A stretch of 64,000 bases of DNA, taken from assembly GCF_003116095.1 (NCBI RefSeq), contig NZ_LGRA01000021.1, positions 2,828,025 to 2,892,024 on the forward strand. Reading direction: 5' to 3'. Below the pieces are notes generated by a model, which was not told the DNA's origin, searched no databases, and saw nothing but the letters and a program-made list of their open reading frames with translations. Positions 40,356 to 48,010 of the stretch are shown here, one piece after another. The position numbers and the translations under genes were made by a program. The DNA is from Azospirillum sp. TSO35-2. GTDB taxonomy: Bacteria > Pseudomonadota > Alphaproteobacteria > Azospirillales > Azospirillaceae. Positions within the stretch are counted from its first letter, which is position 1; every line of letters starts with the position of its first letter.

Positions 40356-40946
40356 ATGCATGACCAGCACACCCCAGCGGCCGACACGGCTCCCGGCCTG
40401 GAAGACCTGATCGTCGCCGTCGGGCGCGAGCGGGACAAACTGGCGTTCGGGGCCCTGTTCGGCCACTTCGCGCCGCGGTTGAAGACGTATCTGCGCCGGC
40501 TGGGATGCGAGTCCGGCGCCGCGGAAGAGCTTGTTCAGGAGGTCATGCTGTTGGTCTGGCGACGCGCCGAAACCTACGATCCGGTCCACGCCTCGGCCAG
40601 CACCTGGGTGTTCACCATCGCGCGCAACAAGCGGATCGACGCGCTGCGCCGCGAACAGCGGCCGGAGATCGATCCCGACGATCCTGCCCTGGTGCCGGCG
40701 GGTCTGGTGCCGGAAGCCGAGCAGGCCGCCGACCGCCGGATCGAGGTGAAGGAAAGCAGCGGCCGTCTGCGCGCGGCGCTGAAGGACCTGCCGCCCGAAC
40801 AGGCCGACCTGCTGCGCATGGCCTATTTCGAGGACAAGCCGCACAGCGTGATCTCCGCCGAGCACGGCATCCCGCTCGGCACCGTGAAGTCCCGCCTGCG
40901 TCTGGCGATGGAACGCCTGCGCAAGGCGATGAGGGACGGGGCATGA
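40356..40946 (+). CDS. rpoE: ECF sigma factor, RpoE (ChrR-partnered)
   Basis: Encodes 196 residues if started at MHDQHTPAADT. Region 2 is visible as LFGHFAPRLKTYLRRL and EELVQEVMLLVWRRAETYDP, with the -10-recognising HASASTWVFTIARNKRIDALRR segment. Region 4 reads LPPEQADLLRMAYFEDKPHSVISAEHGIPLGTVKSRLRLAMERLRKAM, the -35-recognising helix-turn-helix. This is the alphaproteobacterial group whose anti-sigma is ChrR, induced by singlet oxygen in Rhodobacter. The upstream ATG at 40287 would add 23 residues with no family match. A 15-codon mini-ORF links it to chrR. Confidence 0.95.
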   Translation: MHDQHTPAADTAPGLEDLIVAVGRERDKLAFGALFGHFAPRLKTYLRRLGCESGAAEELVQEVMLLVWRRAETYDPVHASASTWVFTIARNKRIDALRREQRPEIDPDDPALVPAGLVPEAEQAADRRIEVKESSGRLRAALKDLPPEQADLLRMAYFEDKPHSVISAEHGIPLGTVKSRLRLAMERLRKAMRDGA

Positions 40947-40990
40947 GAAACGCGATTGTGCGAGATGCCGGCATGAGGGTCGCCGCATGA
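40943..40990 (+). CDS. 15-codon mini-ORF bridging rpoE and chrR
   Basis: ATG at 40943 overlaps the rpoE TGA (ATGA), and its own TGA overlaps the chrR ATG (ATGA at 40987-40990). The frame encodes MRNAIVRDAGMRVAA without interruption. A GAGGGAC-like ribosome site precedes it. It may exist only to carry ribosomes from rpoE into chrR so the sigma and anti-sigma stay stoichiometric (inference). Confidence 0.5.
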   Translation: MRNAIVRDAGMRVAA

Positions 40991-41658
40991 GCCTGCCCAG
41001 CCATCATCCGGGCGACACGCTGCTGATCGACTATGCCGGCGGCGGCCTGTGCGAAGGGGCCGCCCTGGCCGTCGCCACCCACATGGCGTTCTGCCCCGCC
41101 TGCCGCCACGCGGTCGCGGAGATGGAGGCGGTCGGCGGTGTCCTGCTCGACGATCTCGAACCGGAGGTGCTGTCGCCCGGCTGCCTGGACGCGCTGATGG
41201 CACGGCTCGACCATGAACGGCCGCCGCCCTGCCGTCCCGCCGCGCCGCCGGTCGCGTCGCGCTCGCGCTATCCGGAGCCGTTGCGCAGCTACCTGCGCGG
41301 CCGGCTCGACCGCGACGGACGGCTGGTCCCGGCCGGCTGGCGCTTCTTCCAGCCGGGCATGCGCGGCCTCGACCTGATGGCCGGTTCGGTCGGCACGACG
41401 CGGCTGATCCGCATGAAGGGCGGCGTGGCGGTGCCCCAGCACACCCACGGCGGCCTGGAACTGACCGTGGTTCTGGAAGGCGGCTTCAGCGACGAGTTCG
41501 GCGCCTTCCAGCCCGGCGACATCGCCGTCGGCGACGGCTCGCTGGAGCATCGCCCGGTGTCGGACCCGGAAGGCTGCCTCTGCCTTGCCACCACCATCGG
41601 CGGTCTGCGGCTGACCGGCCCGGTGGGGCGGTTCCTCAACCGCTTCATCTCGTTCTGA
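40987..41658 (+). CDS. chrR: ChrR-type anti-sigma factor
   Basis: Encodes 223 residues. The N-terminal zinc anti-sigma domain has HX25HX3CX2C spacing (His6, His32, Cys36, Cys39; HMAFCPAC). A C-terminal cupin domain (about 95-215) carries the second metal-site ligands in QHTHGGLELT (His152, His154, Glu158) and SLEHRP (His188). In Rhodobacter the cupin site is needed for singlet-oxygen release of RpoE. The match to that layout is complete, so the pair should respond to singlet oxygen or organic peroxides (family knowledge). It is coupled to rpoE through the mini-ORF. Confidence 0.96.
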   Translation: MSLPSHHPGDTLLIDYAGGGLCEGAALAVATHMAFCPACRHAVAEMEAVGGVLLDDLEPEVLSPGCLDALMARLDHERPPPCRPAAPPVASRSRYPEPLRSYLRGRLDRDGRLVPAGWRFFQPGMRGLDLMAGSVGTTRLIRMKGGVAVPQHTHGGLELTVVLEGGFSDEFGAFQPGDIAVGDGSLEHRPVSDPEGCLCLATTIGGLRLTGPVGRFLNRFISF

Positions 41659-41663
41659 GGGGG

Positions 41664-41683
41664 GAGGGGGCGAATGCCCCCTC
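41664..41683 (+). terminator. Terminator-like hairpin after chrR
   Basis: A 7-bp GAGGGGG/CCCCCTC stem (41664-41670 with 41677-41683) with a CGAATG loop lies 6 bp after the chrR stop. There is no T-tract. It lies between convergent genes and could serve the VUT gene too. Confidence 0.55.
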
Positions 41684-41707
41684 GTCGCCTCGGGGGTCGC
41701 CCCGGGG

Positions 41708-42175
41708 TCAGGCGGCCACGGCCACCCGGCCGTCCCGCGTGCGCATCAGCAGCCACACCGCCGACACGCCCAGCAGCTTGGACGCGAGGCTGGCGGCCCA
41801 GACCCCCGGCACCCAGATGTCGAGCATGCCGAAGAAGATCGCGGTGTCGACCGGCACCGACAGGGCGGCGCTGATCCACAGGCGGTCGCGCAGCGGACGC
41901 CGGGTGACGGTGAAGACCGCCCAGTCGATCATTTCCGACACGGCGAAGGCGGCGACGCTGGCGGTGGCGACGAACGGGTCGGTCAGCAGGTAGGACAGCA
42001 CGGTGCCGCCGAGCATGGCGGCGAGCGCCCAGTGGCCGAACCGGACCTGCACCATGTCGCGCAGGACGAAGATCAGCCCGGCCCAGCAGGACCAGACGAG
42101 GTCCAGGTGCGGAAACAGGCTGAAGGCGGAGTTGATGGCAAGAATGCTGCCGATGTAGGCGGCGAGCCAGAGCAT
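41708..42175 (-). CDS. VUT family membrane transporter (queuosine precursor transporter-like)
   Basis: Encodes 155 residues with about five hydrophobic segments. The start MLWLAAYIGSILAIN is preceded by GGAGGATC. The conserved FVLRDMVQVRFGHWAL and AVSEMIDWAVFTVTRRPLRDRLW motifs match the VUT/YhhQ family, whose members move vitamins and queuosine precursors across the inner membrane. The substrate here is not decided by context. Its ~100-nt upstream leader has no recognised riboswitch, although such leaders are common in the family. Confidence 0.85.
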   Translation of the reverse strand: MLWLAAYIGSILAINSAFSLFPHLDLVWSCWAGLIFVLRDMVQVRFGHWALAAMLGGTVLSYLLTDPFVATASVAAFAVSEMIDWAVFTVTRRPLRDRLWISAALSVPVDTAIFFGMLDIWVPGVWAASLASKLLGVSAVWLLMRTRDGRVAVAA

Positions 42176-42318
42176 GGCGGTGATCCTCCGAAAGCGGACC
42201 CGCGGCAATACGGGCGCTGATGACCGGAGCAGCCCCCGCGTGAATGCGAGCGCCCCGAAACCGCCTTGCTATCAGATCACGCCATCCTCGTGAAGCATCG
42301 TCGTGAAGCGCGTATTGT

Positions 42319-42343
42319 CCCCTCTCTCCCCGGGGGGAGAGGG
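42319..42343. terminator. Imperfect GC hairpin downstream of cimA
   Basis: The 7-bp stem CTCTCCC (42324-42330)/GGGAGAG (42335-42341) with flanking pyrimidine/purine bases lies 5 bp downstream of the cimA stop on its strand. A typical GC-rich terminator-like element for this genome; T-tract absent. Confidence 0.5.
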
Positions 42344-42347
42344 AGAC

Positions 42348-43949
42348 TCACACCGGCGTCGCGTCGCTCTTCAGCAGGGCGTAGGTGTAGCTGTCGACCA
42401 GGGCTTCCATCGACGCCTCGATGATGTTGGTCGACACGCCCAGCGTCGACCATTCGGTGCCGTCGGTGCGGGCGGAGCGGATCAGCACGCGCGGCATGGC
42501 GCCGGTGCCTTCCTTGGCCGCCAGGATGCGGACGCGGTAGTCGGACAGGCTGACCTGGGCCAGCGCCGGATAGACCGGTTCCAGCGCCTTGCGCATGGCG
42601 ACGTCCAGCGCGTGGACCGGGCCGTTGCCGTCCGCCACCTCCATCCGCACCGTGTCGCCGACCCGCACGCGCACCACCGCTTCGGATTCCACCACCAGCT
42701 TGCCGACCGCGTTGTAGCGGCGCTCGTCGGTGACGTGGAAGCGCAGCAGCTCGAAGAAGCGCGGCACCTCGCCCAACTCGCGGCGGACCAGCAACTCGAA
42801 GCTGGCTTCGGCGGTGTCGTAGGCGTAGCCGTCGCTGTCGCGCTGCTTCACCAGGTCGAGCAGGCTGGTCAGCCGGTCGTCCTTCGCGTCGACCGCCATG
42901 CCGATGTCGCGCAGCCGGACGATCAGGTTGGAACGGCCGGCCTGGTCGGACATGACGATCTGCCGGCGGTTGCCGACCGCGTCGGGCGCGACATGCTCGT
43001 AGGAGGACGGGTCCTTCTCCACCGCCGAGACGTGCAGCCCGCCCTTGTGGGCGAAGGCGCTGGCGCCGACATAGGGCGCGTGGCGGTTGGGGGCGCGGTT
43101 CAGCCGGTCGTCGAAACTGCGGCTGAGCTGGGTCAGCAGCGGCAGATCCTCGCGCCGGATGCCGGTCTCGAAGCCCATCTTCAGCATCAGCGTCGGGATC
43201 AGCGAGACGAGGTTGGCGTTGCCGCACCGCTCGCCCAGGCCGTTGATCGTGCCCTGGACCATGCGCACCCCGGCCCGCACCGCGGCCAGCGAGTTGGCGA
43301 CCGCGTTCTCGGTGTCGTTGTGGCAATGGATGCCCAGCCGGTCGCCGGGGATGCCGTGCCGTTCCACCACCTCGCGCACGATGGCGTCGATCTCGTGCGG
43401 CAGGGTGCCGCCGTTGGTGTCGCACAGCACGATCCAGCGCGCGCCGGCGTCATAGGCCGCCTTGATGCAGGCGATGGCGTAGTCCGGGTTGCGTTTGTAG
43501 CCGTCGAAGAAATGCTCCGCGTCGAACAGCGCCTCGCCCTTGGCGGCGTGGAGCGCGGCGATGCTGTCGCGGATCAGGTCGAGATTCTCCTCGCGCGGGA
43601 TGCCCAGCGCGACGTCGACGTGGAAGTCCCAGGTCTTGCCGACCATGCAGACCGCCTTGGCCCGCGACTGCGCCAGCGCGTTCAGCTGCGGGTCGTTGGC
43701 GGCGCTGCGGCCGGGGCGGCGGGTCATGCCGAAGGCGGTGAAGGTGGCCCGGGTCAGTTCCGGCGCCTCGGCGAAGAACTGGTCGTCGGTCGGGTTGGCG
43801 CCCGGCCAGCCGCCCTCGACATAGTCGATGCCGATGCGGTCGAGATCCTGGGCAATCGCGATCTTGTCGGCGACCGAGAAATCCACGTCCTGGGTCTGCG
43901 CCCCGTCGCGCAGCGTGGTGTCGTACAGATGGATGCGTTCGCCCGTCAT
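42348..43949 (-). CDS. cimA: (R)-citramalate synthase
   Basis: Encodes 533 residues. The enzyme condenses pyruvate and acetyl-CoA to citramalate, the threonine-independent first step to isoleucine. It begins with the catalytic LYDTTLRDGAQTQDVDFS (the Asp/Arg pair), has the metal-site HCHNDTENA, and carries a GGLHVSAVEKDPSSYEH block typical of CimA rather than LeuA. A C-terminal regulatory domain (about 410-530) follows the catalytic barrel. Length and motifs match the long citramalate synthase group. No leucine or isoleucine genes are adjacent. The ATG is the family start. Confidence 0.95.
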   Translation of the reverse strand: MTGERIHLYDTTLRDGAQTQDVDFSVADKIAIAQDLDRIGIDYVEGGWPGANPTDDQFFAEAPELTRATFTAFGMTRRPGRSAANDPQLNALAQSRAKAVCMVGKTWDFHVDVALGIPREENLDLIRDSIAALHAAKGEALFDAEHFFDGYKRNPDYAIACIKAAYDAGARWIVLCDTNGGTLPHEIDAIVREVVERHGIPGDRLGIHCHNDTENAVANSLAAVRAGVRMVQGTINGLGERCGNANLVSLIPTLMLKMGFETGIRREDLPLLTQLSRSFDDRLNRAPNRHAPYVGASAFAHKGGLHVSAVEKDPSSYEHVAPDAVGNRRQIVMSDQAGRSNLIVRLRDIGMAVDAKDDRLTSLLDLVKQRDSDGYAYDTAEASFELLVRRELGEVPRFFELLRFHVTDERRYNAVGKLVVESEAVVRVRVGDTVRMEVADGNGPVHALDVAMRKALEPVYPALAQVSLSDYRVRILAAKEGTGAMPRVLIRSARTDGTEWSTLGVSTNIIEASMEALVDSYTYALLKSDATPV

Positions 43950-44106
43950 CGCCGCCTGACCTGAAGAATGCGGAGCCGTGCCACCCCGCGGAAAGCCGGG
44001 AGAATGGACGATGCGGCGCCGCCGCTCAACCGTTTTGACAAGGGCGCAGGGGGTGTTCCGACAAGAAACTTGCGGGAAGCGGTGATTTATCGCAACGGAG
44101 GGAATG

Positions 44107-44130
44107 CCGGAGCGGTCCTGGCCGCTCCGG
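44107..44130. terminator. Hairpin downstream of the hydroxyacid dehydrogenase gene
   Basis: A 9-bp stem CCGGAGCGG (44107-44115)/CCGCTCCGG (44122-44130) with a 6-nt loop lies 31 bp downstream of the minus-strand gene. It has no T-tract, so termination is plausible but not certain. Confidence 0.5.
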
Positions 44131-44160
44131 TCATGCGGTGTGGAACCCCCGCGGTTGCGG

Positions 44161-45063
44161 TCAGCGCGCGAACAGCCGGTACAGCGCGGAATGGTCCAGG
44201 CCGCCGTCGCCCTGGTCGACCAGCATCTCGAACAGCTCTAGCGACAGGCCGAGCGTCGGCAGGTCGATGCCGGACTGTTCGGCCAGCTCTTCCGCCTGCC
44301 GCAGGTCCTTGACCTGGGTGGTCACCCGGCCGCCGGGCGTGAAGTCGCCGCTGACCATCCGGCCGCCATGCAGGTCGAGGATGCGGGATTCGGCGAAGCC
44401 GCCACGGATGGCGTCGCGCACCTTGGCCGGGTCGGCCCCGGCCGCCCTGGCCAGCGCCAGCGCTTCCGCCACCGCGCCGATGGTCAGGGCGACGATCACC
44501 TGGTTGGCGGTCTTGGCGATCTGGCCGGCGCCGCTGGCCCCGACATGGGTGATGCGGCGCCCCATCGCCTGCAGCAGCGGCAGGGCGCGGGCGAAGGCCG
44601 CCTCGGTCCCGCCGGCCATGATGGTCAGCGTCGCCGCCTCCGCCGCCACCGTGCCGCCGGACACCGGGGCGTCGAGCCACGCGGCGCCGGTGGCGGCCAC
44701 CCGGTCGGCCAGCGCGCGGGTGGCGGCGACGGCGGTGGTGCCCATGTCGATGACCAGATGGCCGGGGCGCAGCACCGGCAGCAGGGCTTCCGCCACGCTT
44801 TCGACCGCGGCGGTGTCGGTCAGCATCAGGATGATGGCGTCGGCCTGGCCGGCGACGGCGGCCGGGCCGGTGGCGGCCAGCATCCCCTCCGCCGCCAGCT
44901 CGGCGACCGGGCCGGGGCTGCGGCTGGTCACCACCGGTTCGGCACCGGCGCGGGCCAGGGCGCGGACCATCGGCTTGCCCATCAGGCCGAGGCCGATGAA
45001 GCCGACGCGCCGGCCCGTAAGGTCGGGCCGGGCGGTCGTGTCGGGGGTGGTCTGGTCAGACAT
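44161..45063 (-). CDS. Beta-hydroxyacid dehydrogenase (3-hydroxyisobutyrate dehydrogenase family)
   Basis: Encodes 300 residues. The NAD-binding GFIGLGLMGKPMVRAL motif opens the Rossmann domain, with DMGTTAVAATR and WLDAPVSGGT as the substrate-binding segment. The catalytic lysine lies in GQIAKTANQ. Family members oxidise 3-hydroxyisobutyrate, tartronate semialdehyde or related acids; the substrate is unresolved. The start MSDQTT is preferred at 45063. A hairpin follows the stop, and the TerB gene lies 36 bp upstream on the same strand. Confidence 0.92.
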   Translation of the reverse strand: MSDQTTPDTTARPDLTGRRVGFIGLGLMGKPMVRALARAGAEPVVTSRSPGPVAELAAEGMLAATGPAAVAGQADAIILMLTDTAAVESVAEALLPVLRPGHLVIDMGTTAVAATRALADRVAATGAAWLDAPVSGGTVAAEAATLTIMAGGTEAAFARALPLLQAMGRRITHVGASGAGQIAKTANQVIVALTIGAVAEALALARAAGADPAKVRDAIRGGFAESRILDLHGGRMVSGDFTPGGRVTTQVKDLRQAEELAEQSGIDLPTLGLSLELFEMLVDQGDGGLDHSALYRLFAR

Positions 45064-45099
45064 GGAACCGCTCACAGGGGCTTGGGTCACTGGCGGGGA

Positions 45100-45504
45100 T
45101 CACAGGCGGGCGTGGCGGGCGCGGGCACCGCGCTCGATGGCGGCGGCGCACAGCCGGTCGACGCCCAGCCGGTGCCGGATCAGCTCCAGCATGCGCAGTT
45201 CCTCCTGCGACGCCTTGGGGTCGGCGGCGGCGATGTCGCAGGCGACGGCGTAGCCGGTTTCGCGCAGCTTGGGCGGCAGCGCCTGTTCGATGATGGTCAG
45301 GACGGTGTCCAGCCCGTCGTTGTCGGTCAGCATGGCCGTGCATTCGCGGGTCGCCGCCATCACCTGGTCGCTGCTGAAGTCGCGGAAGATCGGCAGGTAA
45401 CGGACATTCTCGCCGATCGCTTCGAGTTCCGCGTCGGTCATGTCGCCATCGCAGGCCGACACCAGGACCATGACGTAGATGAGCGCGCTGTGGTGGTCGA
45501 TCAT
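45100..45504 (-). CDS. TerB-like protein
   Basis: Encodes 134 residues. The first part (MIDHHSALIYVMVLVSACDGDMTDAELEAIG) has the Asp-rich loop and helix pattern of the TerB/TerB-like domain, and the rest is helical (ALPPKLRETGYAVACDIAAADPKASQEELRMLELIRHRLG). TerB-like domains bind metal or act as accessory factors in membrane stress. The group is broad and this copy has no ter partners nearby. The start at 45504 begins the conserved domain; an upstream extension would add a low-complexity region. Confidence 0.8.
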   Translation of the reverse strand: MIDHHSALIYVMVLVSACDGDMTDAELEAIGENVRYLPIFRDFSSDQVMAATRECTAMLTDNDGLDTVLTIIEQALPPKLRETGYAVACDIAAADPKASQEELRMLELIRHRLGVDRLCAAAIERGARARHARL

Positions 45505-45663
45505 GGGCTTTCTCGTTGGGCGGGATCGCGTGGCTCCGGAACCGGACCGTCCCCCCGTTGCGCCAATCTCGAACGACGCCCGTCCGGCGTCAAGGGTGCC
45601 ATGCCCTGAGCGGAGGGGTCGGCGGCTCGACGGAACGGTTGGCACCCCCTATTGTCGCGCGCC

Positions 45664-46611
45664 ATGAACGTCGTCCTCAACGTCGCCTTTCCCGTTTTCG
45701 CCATCATCCTGGCCGGTTTCCTGTCGGGAAAGTCGAAGCTGCTGGGACCGGCCTCCTCGGAAGCGCTGAACAAGTTCGTCTACTGGATGGCGCTGCCGCC
45801 GGTGCTGTTCCTGGGCACCGCGCGGCGGTCGATCCCGGAGATCTTCAACGGCCCCTTCATCGGCGCCTTCCTGGGCTCGATGCTGGCGGTCTACGCGCTG
45901 GGCGCCGTCCTCGGCCGCCTGCTGCACCGCGAGCGCACGCAGATCCAGTGCATGCAGGGGCTGAACGCCAGCTTCTCCAACACCGGCTACATGGGCATCC
46001 CGCTGTTCCTGGCCGCCTTCGGTCCCGACCATCTGGCCCCCACCATCCTGGCGACCGTCATCATGAGCGCCATCATGGTCGGCATCGCGGTGATCTGGCT
46101 GGAGTTCGCCAACAGCCACGGCAACGGGCTGGCCAAGGCGTTGCGCGACGTCGGCCGGGCGCTGGCGAAGAATCCGCTGATCCTGTCGACGGCGGCCGGC
46201 ATCGCCTGGTCGGCGCTGCTGCCCGGCGTCGCGGTGCCCAAGCCGATCGCCACCTTCTGCGAGCTGATGGGCTCCCCCGCCGGTCCCTGCGCGCTGTTCG
46301 CCATCGGCCTGTTCCTGGCGACGCAACGCCTGACGGCCGGACTGGCCGAGGCGGGATGGATCAGCGCGCTGAAACTGCTGCTCCAACCGGCGCTGGCCTG
46401 GGCGCTGACGCAGACCCTGTTCCCGATGGACCCGTTCTGGACCGGCAGCGCCGTGATCCTGGCGGCGCTGCCGACCGGGGCGCTGACCTTCGTGGTGGCG
46501 ACCCAGTACCAGACCTATGTCGAGCGCACCTCGTCCGCCATCCTGGTGTCGACGGTGCTGAGCGTGGTGACGCTGTCGGGGCTGCTGGCGGTGTATGCGC
46601 CGGGGGGGTAA
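45664..46611 (+). CDS. AEC family transporter
   Basis: Encodes 315 residues with about nine to ten membrane segments. It begins MNVVLNVAFPVFAIILAGFL, typical of auxin-efflux-carrier-type permeases. The NxSFSNTGYMGIPL motif (NASFSNTGYMGIPLFLAA) is the family fingerprint. Bacterial members export organic acids such as malonate or related compounds; the substrate is not defined here. Its stop is immediately followed (7 bp) by the AT-rich island. Confidence 0.9.
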   Translation: MNVVLNVAFPVFAIILAGFLSGKSKLLGPASSEALNKFVYWMALPPVLFLGTARRSIPEIFNGPFIGAFLGSMLAVYALGAVLGRLLHRERTQIQCMQGLNASFSNTGYMGIPLFLAAFGPDHLAPTILATVIMSAIMVGIAVIWLEFANSHGNGLAKALRDVGRALAKNPLILSTAAGIAWSALLPGVAVPKPIATFCELMGSPAGPCALFAIGLFLATQRLTAGLAEAGWISALKLLLQPALAWALTQTLFPMDPFWTGSAVILAALPTGALTFVVATQYQTYVERTSSAILVSTVLSVVTLSGLLAVYAPGG

Positions 46612-46618
46612 TGAGAAA

Positions 46619-47917
46619 TTACGAAATAGCTTCTTGGAACGCCTCTTTAAATGAGATTTCGCTAGTTTGAAGAAGTGCTGTTGCTATCATTTTTTTCTTC
46701 TCCATCACTCGGAGAGAATTCATGTAGTCTTCAGCTGTGTCAATATACCAACTTACAAGTGGTGACTCGATTTTGTGCATTTCAATTGCTTTGTCAAAGC
46801 TATTCCGGGCGTTTGCCTCGTAATCTTTTCCTCCGAAGTTTAGATAGGTCCGGCCGAGCATCACGTAAGCATATGAAGGAACTTGCAGAGTTGGCGATTT
46901 AGATGGATCCGACCGGATTTCGATAAGAGTGTTGATCCACTCAATTAGTTCTCCGAATAATGCGAGTCTCTGGCATATGTTGTATGCTTCTGAAAGAACC
47001 ACCTCGGGATGGTCAGCGTTGAGATTGATAACTAGGCGTCTAACATCCGCTATGTCTATTGGGGTACCAGAGGTAACTCGGGCTCTAAGTAAACGGGCTT
47101 CATTGGATGGTGATGGACTTTTTTTGAAAGAAATTTCGATCAGATCTTTTGACAAACCTGGAAGGGATAGCTTCGACGCCATTGCTGATGCGTTAAAATA
47201 AAAATTTGCATCGTAAAGATCTGTATAAGGAATTTCTTTTGCCTTTCTGAGTATAGTAATGAAGTTTCTTCTTGATTTTTCATCAATATTATCAATATCT
47301 TCTTCAAAGTCCAAGCGTCCGGCTAGATCGAATTCATCAATCTCGTAGCTTGTATATTCTTTTATCTTTTCGCCGAACACGTCCTCAAATTTTTTGATCG
47401 ACTGCTCTGCCTGAGCGGCTTGCTCAAGGATCGCATCTAGCCTCTTGGCCCCGCTTCCAGACTCCTGCAGGCTCTTGGCTATCAACTCATCAACCCTTGA
47501 AGATATGGTTTCTTTGATATTTCCTGTAATGTCGGCAATGGTCTTATAGCCGAGGAAGCCCGCTGCTGCGGCAAAAGCAAGGAACAAGAAAGCTGCAATT
47601 TGTAGTGAGAAAAAAACGTCATCAGTCTTTTTTTGTTTTGCTTCGAATAATTCTTTTGTATCGGAAAATCTATCAGAAATTGATTTATTTATTATATTCA
47701 ACTGATTAGTAACCTCTGAAATCCTGGAATTGACGTAAGGCTCGCTTGCAAAGATATTTTTTTCTGCCGCCGCCGGCTGTGGTATTTCTTTGGAGACGGT
47801 TATAGGCGCATCGGCGCTAGAAAATGCTACATTTATTGGAGAAAGAAGCGTTAGTGCTGCGATAAGAGAAAGTTGGCATATACGTTTGATTTGACTTGTG
47901 TTCAGGAAGACGAGCAT
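46619..47917 (-). CDS. Unknown membrane protein of the AT-rich island
   Basis: Encodes 432 residues from the ATG at 47917, preceded by GGAGAG; a TTG four codons upstream is less likely. A signal-like segment (ICQLSLIAALTLLSPINVAF) is followed by a short region and a transmembrane helix (SLQIAAFLFLAFAAAAGFLGY, about 110-130). A coiled-coil stretch (about 130-190) leads to a long helical domain (about 200-430) with TPR-like patterns (NARNSFDKAIEMHKIES, AYVMLGRTYLNFGGKDYEAN). No family was recognised. Its AT-rich codon use is unlike every neighbour. Membrane anchoring with a cytoplasmic or periplasmic helical-repeat domain suggests a scaffold or sensor (inference). Confidence 0.8.
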   Translation of the reverse strand: MLVFLNTSQIKRICQLSLIAALTLLSPINVAFSSADAPITVSKEIPQPAAAEKNIFASEPYVNSRISEVTNQLNIINKSISDRFSDTKELFEAKQKKTDDVFFSLQIAAFLFLAFAAAAGFLGYKTIADITGNIKETISSRVDELIAKSLQESGSGAKRLDAILEQAAQAEQSIKKFEDVFGEKIKEYTSYEIDEFDLAGRLDFEEDIDNIDEKSRRNFITILRKAKEIPYTDLYDANFYFNASAMASKLSLPGLSKDLIEISFKKSPSPSNEARLLRARVTSGTPIDIADVRRLVINLNADHPEVVLSEAYNICQRLALFGELIEWINTLIEIRSDPSKSPTLQVPSYAYVMLGRTYLNFGGKDYEANARNSFDKAIEMHKIESPLVSWYIDTAEDYMNSLRVMEKKKMIATALLQTSEISFKEAFQEAIS

Positions 47918-47966
47918 TTTTCTCTCCAATGCAACACAACTTTAAAGAGTGGGTTGTTCAAACTTA

Positions 47967-47972
47967 ATTATA
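47967..47972 (-). promoter_or_regulatory. Candidate -10 element of the island gene
   Basis: TATAAT on the minus strand lies 50 bp upstream of the island gene start; the matching -35 region is T-rich and weak. It fits a host- or donor-type sigma-70 promoter in an otherwise GC-rich chromosome. Confidence 0.5.
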
Positions 47973-48010
47973 TGCAAACTCAGAGAGAAAAAAAATGCCG
48001 AACGCATCTT

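Noticed and set aside
42176..42276. Riboswitch in the leader of the VUT transporter gene
   Set aside because: Neither a preQ1-I nor a preQ1-II pattern could be recognised; the leader is simply GC-rich.
44107..44130. Hairpin near 44110 as an operator for cimA
   Set aside because: It lies at the 3' side of the neighbouring minus-strand dehydrogenase gene, about 160 bp from cimA; a terminator role is simpler.
46675..47201. Two short plus-strand frames inside the AT-rich island
   Set aside because: They lie opposite the larger gene, have no start context or motifs, and lack plausible ribosome sites.
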